From Ascaris suum (lineage: Eukaryota > Nematoda > Chromadorea > Rhabditida > Ascarididae), in assembly GCA_013433145.1 (NCBI GenBank), contig CM024178.1, forward strand, positions 4,387,260 to 4,451,259: a stretch of 64,000 bases of DNA. Direction: 5' to 3'. The notes beneath the pieces were generated by a model. That model ran no database searches. It saw only the letters and a program-made list of their open reading frames with translations, and was not told the DNA's origin. Position numbers and translations under genes: made by a program. Positions 13,501 to 28,800 of the stretch are shown one piece after another; position 1 is the stretch's first letter, and each line of letters opens with the position of its first letter.

Positions 13501-16500
13501 GGTATATGCATAGAAAGTGAAACGTCGTGGATTCAGATCCCATCTGTAGGTGACTCTTCCGCCGACCATTAAACAGTACTCAAAATTAAAGTCTAAGCTG
13601 GGACTAATTTGGATTTACCACAAGATGTTACCATCATATGACCATTTTGAAGCGATAAAGACATGAAATACTTATTCAGTTCACCTATGTAATATCGAGG
13701 TATTATCTGAAGTGAGAAACAATAAAGGCGAATTTCTTAGAACCAAATTATTTAACTTATCATGCAAATAAATATTCTGATTGCAAAGATTCCGACTCCC
13801 ATGCTCAGCAGAATTTAGTTATTGCACTCTCTTAAGAAACGCACTGTGGAAAGGCAGACGGACAAAAGCGCCATAGACAAGCACACACATCGAGATCATA
13901 ATGTGCCATAAAGCGCAATGGAAACGTTCGCAATAAAGGTGAACTTGATAAAAAAAATCAACTCACCATACTGTGTCGATCCGTATAGTGTATCATCCAG
14001 CCCTCTTTCAGCACTTTTGCATTATGACGTTTTGTTTGCTTCTTCGACATCACTATTCTCATGAGGGGAATGTTCTGCAAAATATTTTCATCCAAAAAAA
14101 CCCTAAAATTGTAAAATAATTAAAACAACTTAAAATTCGGGTTTTTTTTTCCTAAACTAGTCGAATACGGAGAAAAAACGTCGCAGACGATTATCAATCT
14201 TCAGCAACAACGGCTGAAAATACATAAATTTTTTTCAGAAGCGGTATTTCCATTATCGAAGAATCGAGATGTTAAAATCTGATGATAACGTGGGAAGCAT
14301 TTCCGAGTGCAAACACGTGACGCGATCAAAAACAATGCATTCGTGAACTCGTTTCCGCCTCTCCGTGCGCCATAATATTCAACTTGCGAGGTTTGCTAAC
14401 GAATTTTAATATTTCTTCAAACGTTGCGATCAGCTCAAAAAGTAACTTCTTTAAACGGCTGTCACTCGCAAGTGTCAACTTCATGACATTATAAAGCTCG
14501 TACTTAAATATGGCGTCAACTGAAAAGCATCCGAACCGATAAAGCGACCAAACCCAAAATGGTCAATTCCTTCATGATGCATCGACAGAACTCTTTCACT
14601 TCCAAACATCTCCCTTCATTTGCAAGTTTGAATTTAAGACGTACTTTCCCTTCTCAGCACACAATGAATGTCACCCTAATACGTCATCAATTTTATAATT
14701 CAAACCGCCGCTATACGCAACAGCTTCGCTCTTAAATGGAACGAATTTCTCGGAACTCAACATCTACCTACTCGAAGTCACTGCTGTGCAGCCACTTCGA
14801 GGGAACAGCAAACTGCTAGCCATCGCGACATAACGTAACAACAGCCGAAAAGTGCTTCTTTCATGATTTGCTTATCCACCGCCCCTCATCTCCACGACGT
14901 TGTTGGCAGTGAGGTTTTAAACATTTTACAAACGATGTTTGGATGGTGGAGTGGATGCATTTTATAAATAATTCCCCTCCTTGCACAGTTGTAGCCCAAG
15001 ATCTCTGCTGCCTTAGAAAATCTGAAGCGACGTAGACAGATGGGGTAGGGCTATACGATGCTGGCTATTGCGAAATCTGGTGAACCTCACTGGAATAGGT
15101 CGAAAACCTGGATGCAGGAAAGATGCCTCTGTATTTGCGAGGTACAAGATACAAAGAGCATGAAAATGAAAGAGCATAGATCAAATCTCACAAGGTTTTG
15201 CGAGAAATCATTGGAACAGTGGCTCAATTTTGAGGACGTATTGTATTCTAGAAATCATCAACATATCCACCGATCACAGCTAGCTAAGCAGATGACTAAG
15301 CACCAGAGTTTTCTGGATAAGAAACCAAAAGTTTGTCTAGTCTGAAGAAAAGTCCAGACATCAAACTAGTTTGAACTGGAATTGCAGGAATAAGAGATCG
15401 GATATCAAAACTGTCTAAAAATCACCGTCATCCTCAGAAAACACCAAAAAGAACTAATCAAAATTCTAAGCTCGATGCGAACGACATCGACATTCATATT
15501 TGAAAACAAACAGCAACAGAAATTTCAGGTGGCGGTAAATCTACATAGAATGATTTTGTGCCATCTATTAATTCATCGCTTTTTTTTACCTACTCGGCAT
15601 ACAAAATTTCTTTCATAATTCAATTGCAATTGTGCTATTAGCCAGTATTAGTTACAGATGCAAATTAATTAACTAACGTGGACATTCTCATGAAAATATT
15701 CCAATCAAATTCAATACAATTCAGTATAATAAAAAATTTAAATATGCAAAAAGGTATTCTTCAATGAGAAAACGTGAGATGTAATTGCTGAATGGGCTGT
15801 GGACATTCATTCACAACACCAAAATCGGAACGTCGGTACGTGCGACCCAAATTTCGACATTCACTTGCCATGAAAAAGTACTCTTTCAACTCATTTTCAC
15901 AATAAAATGCGTTTACGCACATCGCGGCCAATATCACAGAAATGATCAGACCCACCCTACTTGAATTTATTCAACAAATCAAAAACATTTCTTAGCAAGT
16001 CTCTGAAAATATTTCAGTCGTTTAAACGATATCCAAATTTCAGGCCGGTGGTTGAATTCTGCTGAAATTTCTGTCTACCTCTCGAGTCTTCTGGATTTTA
16101 GTTTCTGAATTGTACAACACTTATTCGAATATTCACATGAATCTATGCATTTTTGCCTATGTACGCAAACATGTATAAATATATACACTATAGGCATAAG
16201 TTATGCGTATACATTTATCATAGGTAAGAAACTTAACCAGCGTCACCTGGGACTCACTGAGACTGCCATCTTCAGAAACGTCAGCCTGCCTTCTGAAGTC
16301 GATTTCAGGTTCGACGGTACGTAAAGGAGCGCTCGGCGTCGCTTGCGCCTTCTTGTGCGCGGATTTGCGCGTTCCTCTGTCGTCAACGTTCTCTTCAGCA
16401 CCTAACAATACATGGCTGTTATTCTGAATTTTTTTCATTGAATCATTCAATTTTTCCGGTGTGTGAAATCATTCATTTAGTTTTCTGAACCTTAATTTTC

Positions 16501-19500
16501 TGTGTGAATGCAAAATACTCCTGAAAAGAACCTTAATCGCAAACTTTTAGAGTCAACAGCATCAGCTCGAGGTCAATGAATGATCACAACTTCGGCCTTT
16601 TTCAGCTGCTATTTAATTTATGACGCCGTATATGTCTCACTTCTTTCGCTACTTTCTCACTCGATAAGCACCAAACCATCACTTGCAGTAGTTGCCACTT
16701 TTACTTTGTTTGCGAATCAACGCCGCTTTAGCAACAGATTAATCCATAATGCAAAAACGCAACAATGTTATTAAAAAATACAACGCGTTTTTCCAAAAAG
16801 CAACTACCTGTGGAAATTCTCAATCGACCACAAGTTGACGTCTGCTACAAAAACACAGACACACACTTAAGTCTGCACACACACACGGACCCAAATCCAT
16901 ACTAACACATAGATATTTCCCCTACAGAAAGGGCCTCAAACCATTCAGCACAGCTTCATGCCTTAACGATGCTCATCAGCACATTCTCATCGAGAGCAAT
17001 GGGGACGGGTGAGTTGTTTGAAGCCGAGAAGTCAGATTCTCCCACACGTTTTCTGCATATTCTCACGTCATCATAAGGTTATCAATTTTTCGGTCATTTA
17101 TAGCAGCACAAATATATGCATTTCCCTTCATCCATTCCGTATCCATAAACCGCTGAACTGACATCGAAAGATTTGAACGTAAAATCAATAATGAATCAAC
17201 AACTCCGAATTTTTTTCCAGTTTAATTTACCTTAACTGAAGAAAATTATGAATAGCAATAAGAAATAGAGAAATTGCATGTCAAATGAAGCAGTGGACCG
17301 TTGACTGCTTAGAGGAACGCATCCATTAGCGACGTTAGCATATAACCTAAACACTATTCATGAAACGATGTTCCTAATGAGCATAGATACGAGAAAACAT
17401 ATATTTCAATACGTACTACGCAAACTATTTTCATCAGACCAGCCAATTCCATAAATTACTAACAAATAATATAAACATTTATAACAATGCATTTACATGT
17501 TGAAAGAGCCAACCAATAGTCATACAGATTCTTCCATAAAAGATTAATTTTTAGCACTTCTGCAAATACAGCTGAACATTAGGAGTTTCAAGACAGCGAC
17601 CCACTTATGCGCCGCATTTTTCCAAACAAAGTATTGGGAAAGTCCAAGGAATTCTTAACTACTTTTAATTAACTTGTAGACGGACCGCAAACATTGAAAA
17701 TATGAGAAAAAACTGAAAAAAAACCAACTGCGAAATATTTCTAGTAAGTAATGCGAAATATTTCTAGTAAGTAATGCTCCTAGTTATGAAGAACACGTAA
17801 ACATATTGCAAAAAATGGAGATTTCTCACAGCCTACAGAGAACAACACAACAAACCGTATACTACGCTTGAAGCGTTCTACAAAAATGTACATAAATGGT
17901 AAAATGCTGCATAAAACACAACCATGTAAAGAAGCCACAGTATTTGCCGCACTGCTGTAATGAATTTGTGGCCGTCTCCTTATGCTATTGTGATGAAGTG
18001 AAACTTTCAAAGATATGTGCTGAAAACTTACTTTTCTACTCTAATCAGTAAAAATTCGAATAAAACATCGCAATGGCGCTGTACAGTCCCGGTTCTTTGA
18101 TGTGAACCGTGATATAATTAATAATTGTGTTTTAGCTCTTATATTTCATGAAAATTTCTGGAATTTGTTTTTGAAATTAGAGGACAAATTTTGTAACTCC
18201 CCCTTCAGTGGGATTTATAAAGAGAAAAACACAGACATACAAACGGATAAACAACCACACAGACAAACAGACAGACAGACGAACGGGCGAAAACGCATAT
18301 ACACGAAAATATGACGCTATCATGATGCATTTTGCAAATTTCAGGTTGGAAAAGGACCTAGCAAAAGTGAAATTAAATTATTTGTCGAAAATAATGAAAA
18401 CAAAAAGGCAGAGAGATATGATTGCACTTGCAATGCTAATAACAACTGCTCAATGCAAGCATCTGAAGGAAAAAGCTGCGCGATAGCAAAGAAAAAAATC
18501 GTCGTTGCGAGCGTCTTAAATCTCTACATCATAGCAACCAGCCGGTTAAAGATCCCAACGCCTAACAACTTCCTACCTGAGTGTATTTATTGGAATGCCC
18601 TCATAACTCGCAACTCCAAATGCATTTTCATAAAATTGTTTGCAAATTTTTGCAATATTTTTAAATTTTATTTTATTTATCGATGAGCTTCGAAGGTATC
18701 TCATTTGTAATTACATTGTTATAATCGAACGCCATCTAAGGTGGCTGAATTTTGCAGTACCAAATATCTAAGAGTAGGAGATCTTCGACTTGCTTCAACG
18801 GTTTATTGTGGAATCTATTTTAAGCTGAAAGAACCCTCAGGTTTCTCAGGTGAATGCTTTTATTTCTATGTGCTCCTTTAACTCGAAGTTTTAAGGAGTG
18901 CTTTAAACGATTGTAGCAAGAGGCTAAACATGAGAAAGAAAAGTTTGTGATTTTAAGCCATTCACGATCTCAATCCAATATCTTCTTTATTCCACTCGAT
19001 ATACTCATCATGCACATAGATCACAAGAGTACAACAATTGTAAAGGTTATTCACTGCAGAATCAGTGAATCATTTGCCTTCACAATATAAAACGACCTCT
19101 TAACTATATTTGCCTCACTCGCAGGATTTCTTCTCAAATGTGGCTGGATACAGGGACGATAAAACAGAAGCGATGATTCCAATGTCTGTTCCGATATTTC
19201 AGGATGAAGACCTCAAAAATAAGTAAAATGTTGCATGGATGATCTCTTGGAAGATTCACAAAGTGAAGGGAGGGAAAGGGTCGCGCAGATGCTACATAGG
19301 ATTCGGCTGTGCAGTCTGAATAAGGGTTGCGCCATTTATTCTGTAAACGGGATAGAATCATTTGAAAAAAACTAGACAGCCGATAAAAGGTTTTCTTCTT
19401 TGAGGGCCTATAAACTTTTTTGGAGCAGCCTAGGAGGCGAGAGTATGCATACATTTATAGCTTTTATATCCATCACCACAACCTCCCACCGACCACCTCA

Positions 19501-19786
19501 GTTCATTCAATGCTTGTGGTCTTTACTACTTTTCCTTATAAAATTTTACAAGATCCTGCTCTTGCAGCAATTCACAATATTCTTTCTGTCACGACCTTTT
19601 TCCAGAAAATTGCGGAATATTTTTCCCTAACAATACAAAACGCTTATATCGAAAGTTTAGAACATTTCACAACATTTTGGAACACCTCCCTCCATAAGAA
19701 ACTCATCTCGTTTTCTAGAATATTCCAACAACATACGGGATTTTTTCGACGACACTGAACAGCGTTCTCTCCTCAAAAAATATTCC

Positions 19787-19875
<89 letters not shown>

Positions 19876-22800
19876 GAACAATCTCCAATGTTATTTGAAG
19901 AGATTAAAAGACAATAAAATCCAGATAAAGAATATATAAACAAAAATGTTTCAAACGTATAGGGAGAGCAACAATCGAAAATAACAACAAAAACAAAAGG
20001 AAAACGAAATAAGGACAAACCATCCGCATCGTCATTTTCTGTATCGTATGGTACACTGCTCATGCGTAGGCTTTCCATGCTACCTCCAAAACTGCGCTCT
20101 AAACAAATACGTGTATGGAAAGAACGAGAGTATGCAACAAAATCAACAAGCTGCTCGATAAGCCATCTTCACATGGACATCCCTTCTGCCTTCATCAGTT
20201 ACCCTTAAAAAGATTTCTGCTTTCGTTTATCTTGTCCCCCCTTCCCCCTGTCCCCCACCCTGCCCCCCCCCCTTGGTCCTTTACAACATCGTTTATTTGC
20301 TGCCGCCTTTTCCACCGCCACAACAGTTCGACGGGTTTTTTGCTTTCTTAAGTCATCGATAGTTTCTTCATTGCAACACATGATAAAAATCTCATAAAGA
20401 AGCAAACTTTTGCAAGAAATGGGGCGGGGAAGGGGAGGGGCGAGGGGAGGGGACAGAGACAAAGAGCACAAATGCCTTCTCAAACATATAACATCAGTTT
20501 CAATTAATGATATGCACTTATTGCGATAGAAAATTTCTATCATGTGGAGGAAAATTATTTCTCTAAATGGAAAAATCGCTTCATTTTAAAAATCTCGTTT
20601 GAAAAATATCTTTGTATATTTGTGTTGTATCGCAAAACGCCTATGAGAATGAAATCTATGAAAAATTTCAAAGGAAAATCTCGACCGCAGCTATGAGGAA
20701 GTTTGCACACACTGAATTCAACAACAATCGATTTCCACCTAATAACAAATAATAGAGTCAGTAGAGTGCACTGAAACATTGTGAGAATATTCATTCGAAT
20801 CACAAAGACCTATAATACGAATTGATATCACGCTGAGAAGTGCCAACCCTCGCTACCCTTTTTTCTACAATGCCGCCCATATTCAAAAATTAATATTCTC
20901 TATGACTTTGGGGAAATTTTTTGCTGATTTCCGCGTTCACAGCCGCAAATGTTTCCTCAATGCTGGCTGCTGAAATAGCGAAGGTAATAGCCATCCACTT
21001 TCCAATATTCGAAAACAATGCAGGTGACGTTCTACTTCTTTCACCTCACCTTCCCCTCCATGCCTTACATTTGGCGTCCTTTGTACCAGAAATGGAGCTC
21101 TTTGAAGAAGCGCCAAAAAGTGGAAAGATGAGGAGAGGGACTGTCCATTGAAGACATGAAAAGAGTTGACTAATGAAATAATCAAAAAGAGGAAGCAATC
21201 TAATTACATGCAGCGGAACTTGAATCATTTTTTGCACAAATTTAGGGTATTAATAGAAGCATGACAATGCAAGCAGAGGGCAAACTGTATAGTGCACGCA
21301 AAGATCACTTCGATCACCAAAATTCGTAAGGAACAAGTTGTTGAAAACTGGATGCAGAAAGCTTTTTACGAGGTCCTGGAAGAGGGTGGAGCGCTTCACG
21401 GATCCGAAAAAAGAACGACTACCATTGCATCAACGGTGAGAACCTCGAGAACCCTACGGATCCATGCATCCCACACGTAAAGTAATAAGCGCCAAATTTC
21501 GCATGCGAATTTAGTTACTTTGGTCAAGTGTTAAAATCTTTTATGACAATGCCACCAACATGACCATAAATACCAATCGTAAAATTGAAGATAATCGATG
21601 GCCCCTTACAGATGTTACATGGGGCTTTATGTTTAGCGGACACGTGAGTGCTTCATGTCCTCTTCGCGTACACACGCATTTACTATTTCTCTATCAAGAG
21701 CATATGTGCAGGAAACCGCATCCAATAATTTGAATCTGTTATGCTCACCGCCGATTTATTGAAGTTCAAGATCTGCTGAACTCAAGAAAAATAAAACTCT
21801 AATTTTACAGTGGAGTAATTTAGGATAGTAATTTTAGAATTATGGAATCAGGCAGTCCTTGCAAGCAAAAATTCTAGAAAACTGGAAAATTTAGACATTC
21901 CAGAGCTTTTTTAAGCAGAAAAGCTGCTCCGTTTCCTTTCTACAGTCATCCACATTTGAAGCATACTTTCAAATTACGCATAACAATTAATTTGATCCCT
22001 TTAATTGTCAGCGATCTTCGCTCTCATCTCCCCCTTTAAATCTCTATCCCCCCTCCCCACTTATTTCTCACGTTCCTTTGCTGTTTCTCTTTCATATTTC
22101 TAACATTTTTAAGCACCTGATTCTCTTCATTTCTCATATCTTTCACTGACTTCATATGTTTCTTATACCTCATGCTCTTTCGATTTGATGCGTTTATCAC
22201 TACTCATTTAGTCACTGAGCACAGAGGTTGATCCAATCGGAATGTGGCATCATGCAATAAGCAACAACAACAAAGAAGAAAAAGCAACCTAACATCTATT
22301 CTAGTACAGAAAATAAATTTCACATGCATCGGTTGTGTGATAATTATATTACTGAATTAAAATTCGATAAAAATTAAAAATAAACTTTGCTGTAATTAAA
22401 ATAATGAAATTTGAGAAATTCAACGATTTGAAACATTGCTGGATTACTGTGTCGAAAGCAATTAGCACCTTAAAGAAGCTCTCCTCAGAAAACGAAAAAA
22501 ACGCCTTCACTCATTGCTCTTTCCTGCCGCTATTTTCCTTTCCCTCTGCCTCCCCCTCCCACCTTTACCATCGGAAATCAACGGAAATTGAGCACAAGAA
22601 AATGGCAAAAGCATTTGTTCTAAGGCACGGGAAGGATACCACAAGTCACAACCAGTTCAGAAGCTCATTTCTGCTGGGAACAGAGGTTGGTAATTCATGC
22701 ACAACTGCGAATATTTCAGCAAGAAAAGATGAGGTGAGTCTAAAATACAATTAGGATTCTTTCAATAATAATGAGTGGCGCAATATAGCCGACGAATTTC

Positions 22801-25800
22801 ACCCCTCTCTTTACATCCATTCCTTTCAGCATATCTGCTCGTCAATAAGTAGCCGATGTTGAAAGTGATCAAATTTTTTTGTTGCACACGTAGACTTACT
22901 ACTCAGACATCCGTCAATCCTGGGAAAATGACAGCATTACTCCCCTCTCCTCCATTTTTACTCCACCAATTTCGGGCTACCCTTTAGCCCGTTCAATTTT
23001 TCGGCGTCTTTAGTTTTAGAGTATTTAACGAGTGCGCTCTTCGAAAATTTATGCCACATTTTTGAAACATATGGATGGACTTACCGTCCTCGCCAGCTCC
23101 AAGGAAGAAACTTTGCGGGATGAACGAACTACCAGGACAATCCTTAGCCACTTGTTCCGCACATTTCTTATGGCAGTTGTATTTACAGTCTGCAATATAA
23201 AGAATTCAACAAAGCCTCTAACACAATAATAAAATTTAAAATACTCGTTACCAGTAACAGCATAAAAACAAAATAGCTGGCATAGAACAATAAATTTGCA
23301 ATTTCGGAAAAAAAAAACAATATTTTGAGAGAAATTTTCCCCAAACGAATAACCGTAAAATGAATCACTTACATCTGTTCGTGTTGTTGTTTTTGTTGAA
23401 CGAAAATTTCATTAGCAATTGATGTGTTCGTTTCAATAATGGAATTAATATTAGCTATAACAATGCAATAATAAGTGACTAAAATTAGATGATTTACAGC
23501 TTAATCATCTCACTGCAGTTTATTTCCACTGGATTAAATTGCCGACGGAACTTTTAAATAGAAGTAAACGATGGTTGGGAATCTCTTCGGCCTTTATGCT
23601 ATATGGCTTCGAATCCTCTTTGCATAATAACACTTGCGATAAAACAATTTTTTCCAATGAAATTCACACATCTAATATTCAAATGACATTTCCTTAACGA
23701 ACGTTCTCGATCAACAACACTTTTCTCTGAAGAGCCTTTTGGAAAAGAAAAATTGCATCGATTAGATTTGAGACGTATTGTTCCCTCCTTCTTTCAAAAT
23801 TTCCGACACTCATCGAAAATCAATGCAATTATATTGTTGGGCAGTTATCGCAAACGTCTCTGTCCTTTTACTCGGTCTTTGCTCAATTTCGCTTCCCTCT
23901 CCACTGTATATCAGCTATCTCACTCGAACATTACCACCCTCCATCCCCCTCAATTTATTAAATTATTCCTATAATTTTAATTATCATCGTAATGGAAGAT
24001 AAATTCGTAAACTTAACGAGATAAACACATAAATTTGACAAATTAGATATGAAAAAACCAAATAACAATGATACGCAATCAGTGACTTTAGCAAATGTAC
24101 AATGTGCTCGTGTAATCATAGGATGAATTGCAAATCGATGATTGCAAACCTCTGCATTGCATTCCCTGTCGAATAAGACCTTTGAGTAGTTTTTTGCAAA
24201 TCTGACAAACGGTTGGTCGCTTATAAGAATGCACTTGAAAGGTATGTGGAACCTGAAATATAAAAGAATTGCAAGAAATGGCAATTCTGTGCAAATGACT
24301 AGAAATTGCCAACAATTGCAACAGCCAGCTTTGGTACACTATGATGGGCGATTTGTTTTCTTCTTTCATCTCTACTTGGTAGAAATTTTGATCCACTGAG
24401 ATTCAGTTTCTTTCCTAACACCCTCATCCTAGTCCTCCCCTCCCCTACCCCTTCCAATCCCTTGTTTCCTTCCCACATATTTGTACATACATACCGACAT
24501 AAATGCACAGATGCACACATGGATAAACGTAAAACCAATATAATTACTCACAGAGAGCATGAGATGCATAATTATAAACACTGTGGAATTCGAAGGAAGT
24601 TCCAGTGATCAAGCGCTGACGGAGATAACACTTCCGAACAAAAAGAAATTTTGGATATTAATGGAGATATGTTGAAAAACTTGCTCGAACCTATTTGTAA
24701 AAGCAGACTCGTGAAAATCTTAAAATGAACAAAAGTGTAATTCAGTAAACAGAAGAAATTTCAAAAAGTTTCGATGTTTATTACGGCTAGGCACAAAAAT
24801 ATTTCAGGTTCTTCTGCGACGGAGAATAATTCTCTTCTACGAAAAGTGCATGCCATCAAAAAACAATGACGGCAAATGGTGCGCCAAGCGGACTTATCGA
24901 TTGGAAACGTCAGAGGAGATTTTCGAATCCTCAATTCCTTCCCTCCTTCCCGTCCTTACTCCCTCCCCCTTCCCTTGCAGCAGTCAGGTAACAGAGCACT
25001 GAATCCAACACCTCACTCATCATCCCTTTGCTTATTAAATACCTAAGCTTTTTAATGGCATTTTCGGTGCACCAATTTAAAGGTATCAGCGAGGTATAGA
25101 AGGCGTTCGTGCTAAAAGCACTGTCCATATGGAGGAAGAACAGTTCGACTTCCGCAATCAAACATAAGGAAGCGGCGGCCGCAGCATTGCAATTAGTGCT
25201 TTATTCGGTCGCTCTGTGCAAAACTTTTTCGTTACGAGTATTTCTCTTATTTGAATCTTTCCGCGAAAATTTGTGGAAACTTCGACGCGGAAGTTTTTAT
25301 TTAATCGTTGCCCTTTCCAATCGTTGACCCAGCTTTCCAGAAAACGAATCAAAACCGCATTCTCTCTTCATGCCTTTTCTTTTCTCCTTATCCTGCCTAC
25401 ACCGCCTTTGTGAGGCACCGGCGTGAAAGCAAACTGATCGCTTGCAAAGTCCCCACATTCCACAATAACCGAGAAGATGCACTAGTAAGCAAGTTTTCAT
25501 GGCTATAACATTGGGATCACCCATGGAACGATACCTTGACGCGAGTTGCCTCGGCCACTTCCATCCATAGTGGTCGTCCACTCCAACTGCAACTGCGATC
25601 CTTTCGAGGCATCTGCAAAAACTGAAAAACACAAATTTAGTGCGACATAAGGAGAGACATAAAATATTGCACAAAATACAGCAATCGCCAGATATGTCTG
25701 ACGTCATCTAACAACCAGTAATGTTGGAACTGAATGGCAAGAATTAAAGAACCCCCCTCCCTCAATGAAAGAACCGTGAATAGTTGTTGTGGAAATACAT

Positions 25801-28800
25801 GCAACTTGCAGTCGTGAAACAAGATCCGTTTATCCAAGAATTGCATATAAAGACAGACTTTCCATGCACATGATGATTTAATACGAGTGCAATTGATAAA
25901 AACCGAAATTTTACGATAAGACTGAAAAAAAAAATCGGCCAAAAATATCGTTTCATCAATAATATTTTCTTTCATCAATAATCACCGAGATAAAGCAAAT
26001 AAACGCTCTGTGCCTAATTAAAGGCTATAAATACTTGGCTTTTTATAGGCGGAACAAATACAAAAAAATGATATTTTGCCTCACACAATGTTAATAATCT
26101 AAGTTATGCATGATCAGTAATAAATCACAGTGTTTTTATATACAAAAAATTAAAGAATTAAGGGATTTTATAGCAAATAATAACATTTTACTACTGAAAC
26201 GTGGGTTACGGTGAGGCACAGGGGAAATCAACCCCCGGGTTCCCCCTCGACAAACTAGTCACTTTTAACAAAAAGCAAAGGCCAAGCATTTTTTAAGCAG
26301 TCGCTTTTTCTATTACGAGCTATCCTTATTTTGCATTTTCGAACCTTTTCTGGATTTTCAGTTCATAAAAAAAACTCACAAAGTTCCATACGAATAGGTC
26401 GTTTTTGAGGCAAGTAGTAAGCAAAAAAAAAAAAACAAATAAATAGGAAATCTGCAGTGGAAAAACAGAGAAATAAATGAAAAAAAGGAAACGAAAGACG
26501 GCGTTAACCGTCACCGAAGTATTCGTTTCGACTGGGAGAAGGGCAGTTAAGAGGGAAAAAGAATGGCTGCTTGCGGCTGCATTCTTAACGAACTGCACCA
26601 ATTTCAATATCTTCCAATGCGAACAACGACAAACACAAACTTCATCGCTTTGCTTCTCAAAGAAAACCTTATTTTCCTTTAAATTCCTGAAATAAAAATT
26701 CAATGCAAAGCAATGGTATCTTAAAAGTGCATAAAATAGACAATAAATAAAACAATGAAAGAATACACTTGTGAAGATTAATCAATATCTATTACTTAAC
26801 AACAAAATTAATTAATAGAATATGATTTCAAAGTAATACTTTCGTCGATTGAATTACTCGTCAGAAGTTCGTAATTCGTATAATTTGCCCCCTCCCCTCC
26901 CCCACTTCGTTGCAGATGTCATCTAATGTCGACTGGAAATAGGCCCGAAAATTGAGGCTCACAGTCGGCGTTGCATGACTGCAGTCTGGCCTTCATTCGA
27001 TGTATATAAATCGTTGGTTAAATTAATGCGCGAAAGAAAATCTCCTCAGTCGCCGAAATGAACCGGACAAAATCGGTGAATTTCGATTATTCTAAAAAGG
27101 AGAAAATTTCTTGAATTCAAAATCCCAAAGATTTCCGCAATACTTCACGTTTCTTTTAAAGGCATTTAAATTGTCAAATCTTAATTAATAAAATTAAAAT
27201 CGATGGGAAAGGGATAAAATCTTAGAGAATGCAACAGCATTGAAGAAATTTTAGAAAAGTTTCCATTCAAAAAGAAACACTTTAAGCTAGGGGTTCTATT
27301 CGAAGTAATACTGTAAGTAATTCCTCTCTTACTGCAAAGCAAGTCAAATCATATCGTCTCTTCAGGCGTCAATAATGCATAAAAGAAAAATGACTCTGAA
27401 AATGAGTTCGTTTTTAATTTCAAAAATACGCGTATCAGAGGCGATAAAAACCGACAGCTATGGGAGCTAGAAACGACGTTCTTGATTAAAAACCCTCAAT
27501 GAAGGATTATAGGGAGCCGTTGTTCTCTGGAAATCGATACGTACAACAAAATGTTTTCCAATATCGCTTTTGTAAACAGAAAACAACTATCACTAAAACA
27601 ACAGAGAGAGTTGCTCACTTCAACAAAAAGTCGCGACAAATATTTAGCACAGTGCTGCATCAATCTGATACACCATATTACTATCTTTATTTATGTGCTT
27701 AACTCCATCCCGTCCCCCTCGTGTGTTGAAAAATATCCGTTGCCCACTCCACTTCATTGTGGACTCTCTTCCTCCCTCCTAAAACATTTAGTTGGAGGAT
27801 AAAATCAAGCAGTGATGGAACGAAAATGAACTCAGTTCTATACAGTTCAGTTAATAAAAGAATAATGCAAATGTGACCACCAACATACGTTTCCACCGAC
27901 AGCAAAACGATCGATTTTTACTGGCGAACTCATCCTCGCCTTGCTTGTCGACAATGCACCACCAGACAAGCCTTTGGCATTCGGCCGCCCAAAGTTTATT
28001 CACGCGCACATAAATCTCCCCTCTTCCTTAATTCCTTCTTCCTCCCCTTCCCCGTGCACCATCATCTCCAGAATGCGACAAAATACTCGCTCACCACTGA
28101 TAAAAAAAATATAAAAGAAAGAAGAGCGATACAATAAAAACAACCTCTAATTCATGTCAACCTTGAATAATCAGTTTCACAACGCCTGGCAATAAGCCGT
28201 TTATTCATTGAAAGAGTAATAAACAACTACTGTCATCTTCTCACTTTCCCCCTCCTACCTGCAGTGGAGCCCTAAATTATATTTGATACTGCTTTCACTC
28301 TTTAATTATTAATAACAGCTGATTACTTTCTAATATATCTATAATTTCATTAGGCGTTTTATTTGGCATATACCTGCATTGGAAAACTTTCTGTAAAATG
28401 GGTAGCGGGCCAACGCCAAAACTTGGCTACATGCTAAAAGGAACAAATCTGAAAATGAGCAAGCTTTCAGAATTTCCAAACCACGCATGTTAAATTGGCA
28501 ATCAATTTAACCCTTGAAGGAATTAATTAGAAAATTGGTAGGTGAATAGAAAAGTGCTGCGGTCTCGAAATGATCGCCGCAAGGCATGAATCGCATTGTT
28601 AAAGTCTATCGTTCAGTCCAAAAATTGTCTGAACTTTTACTTCTGCACATCTTTACTTGTGGACATACCAACAAACGTGGCCGCATTAGAGTCATATTCA
28701 TCAAAATGACCAACCCAATGGATAAGCACTCACAAATGAAGCTATAATTGAAGACAGCTGATAAATAAGATATGTTAGTCTGTTTACAACCAAAATAATT

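Larger units (their letters stand above)
16402..20020 (-). other. dkf intron 9
   Basis: A 3.6-kb intron between exons 9 and 10. It contains a 23-bp perfect tandem duplication at 17729-17774, a CA/CAGA-rich tract at 18230-18284, a short CA tract near 16857-16894 and the 82-bp TA array at 19791-19872. Confidence 0.85.
20099..23084 (-). other. dkf intron 8
   Basis: A 3-kb intron between exons 8 and 9. It is marked by a C-run block (20236-20273) and a G-run block (20421-20452) less than 200 bp apart. A plus-strand open frame at 22404-22733 ends at a consensus-like donor GAG|GTGAGT but has no recognisable product. Confidence 0.85.

Noticed and set aside
15761..15955. Minus-strand open frame [18 protein letters not shown], possible secreted peptide
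   Set aside because: It has no ATG in the hydrophobic part (GTG only) and only a poor acceptor (caagtag). It lies in intron 10 of the kinase gene without supporting exons.
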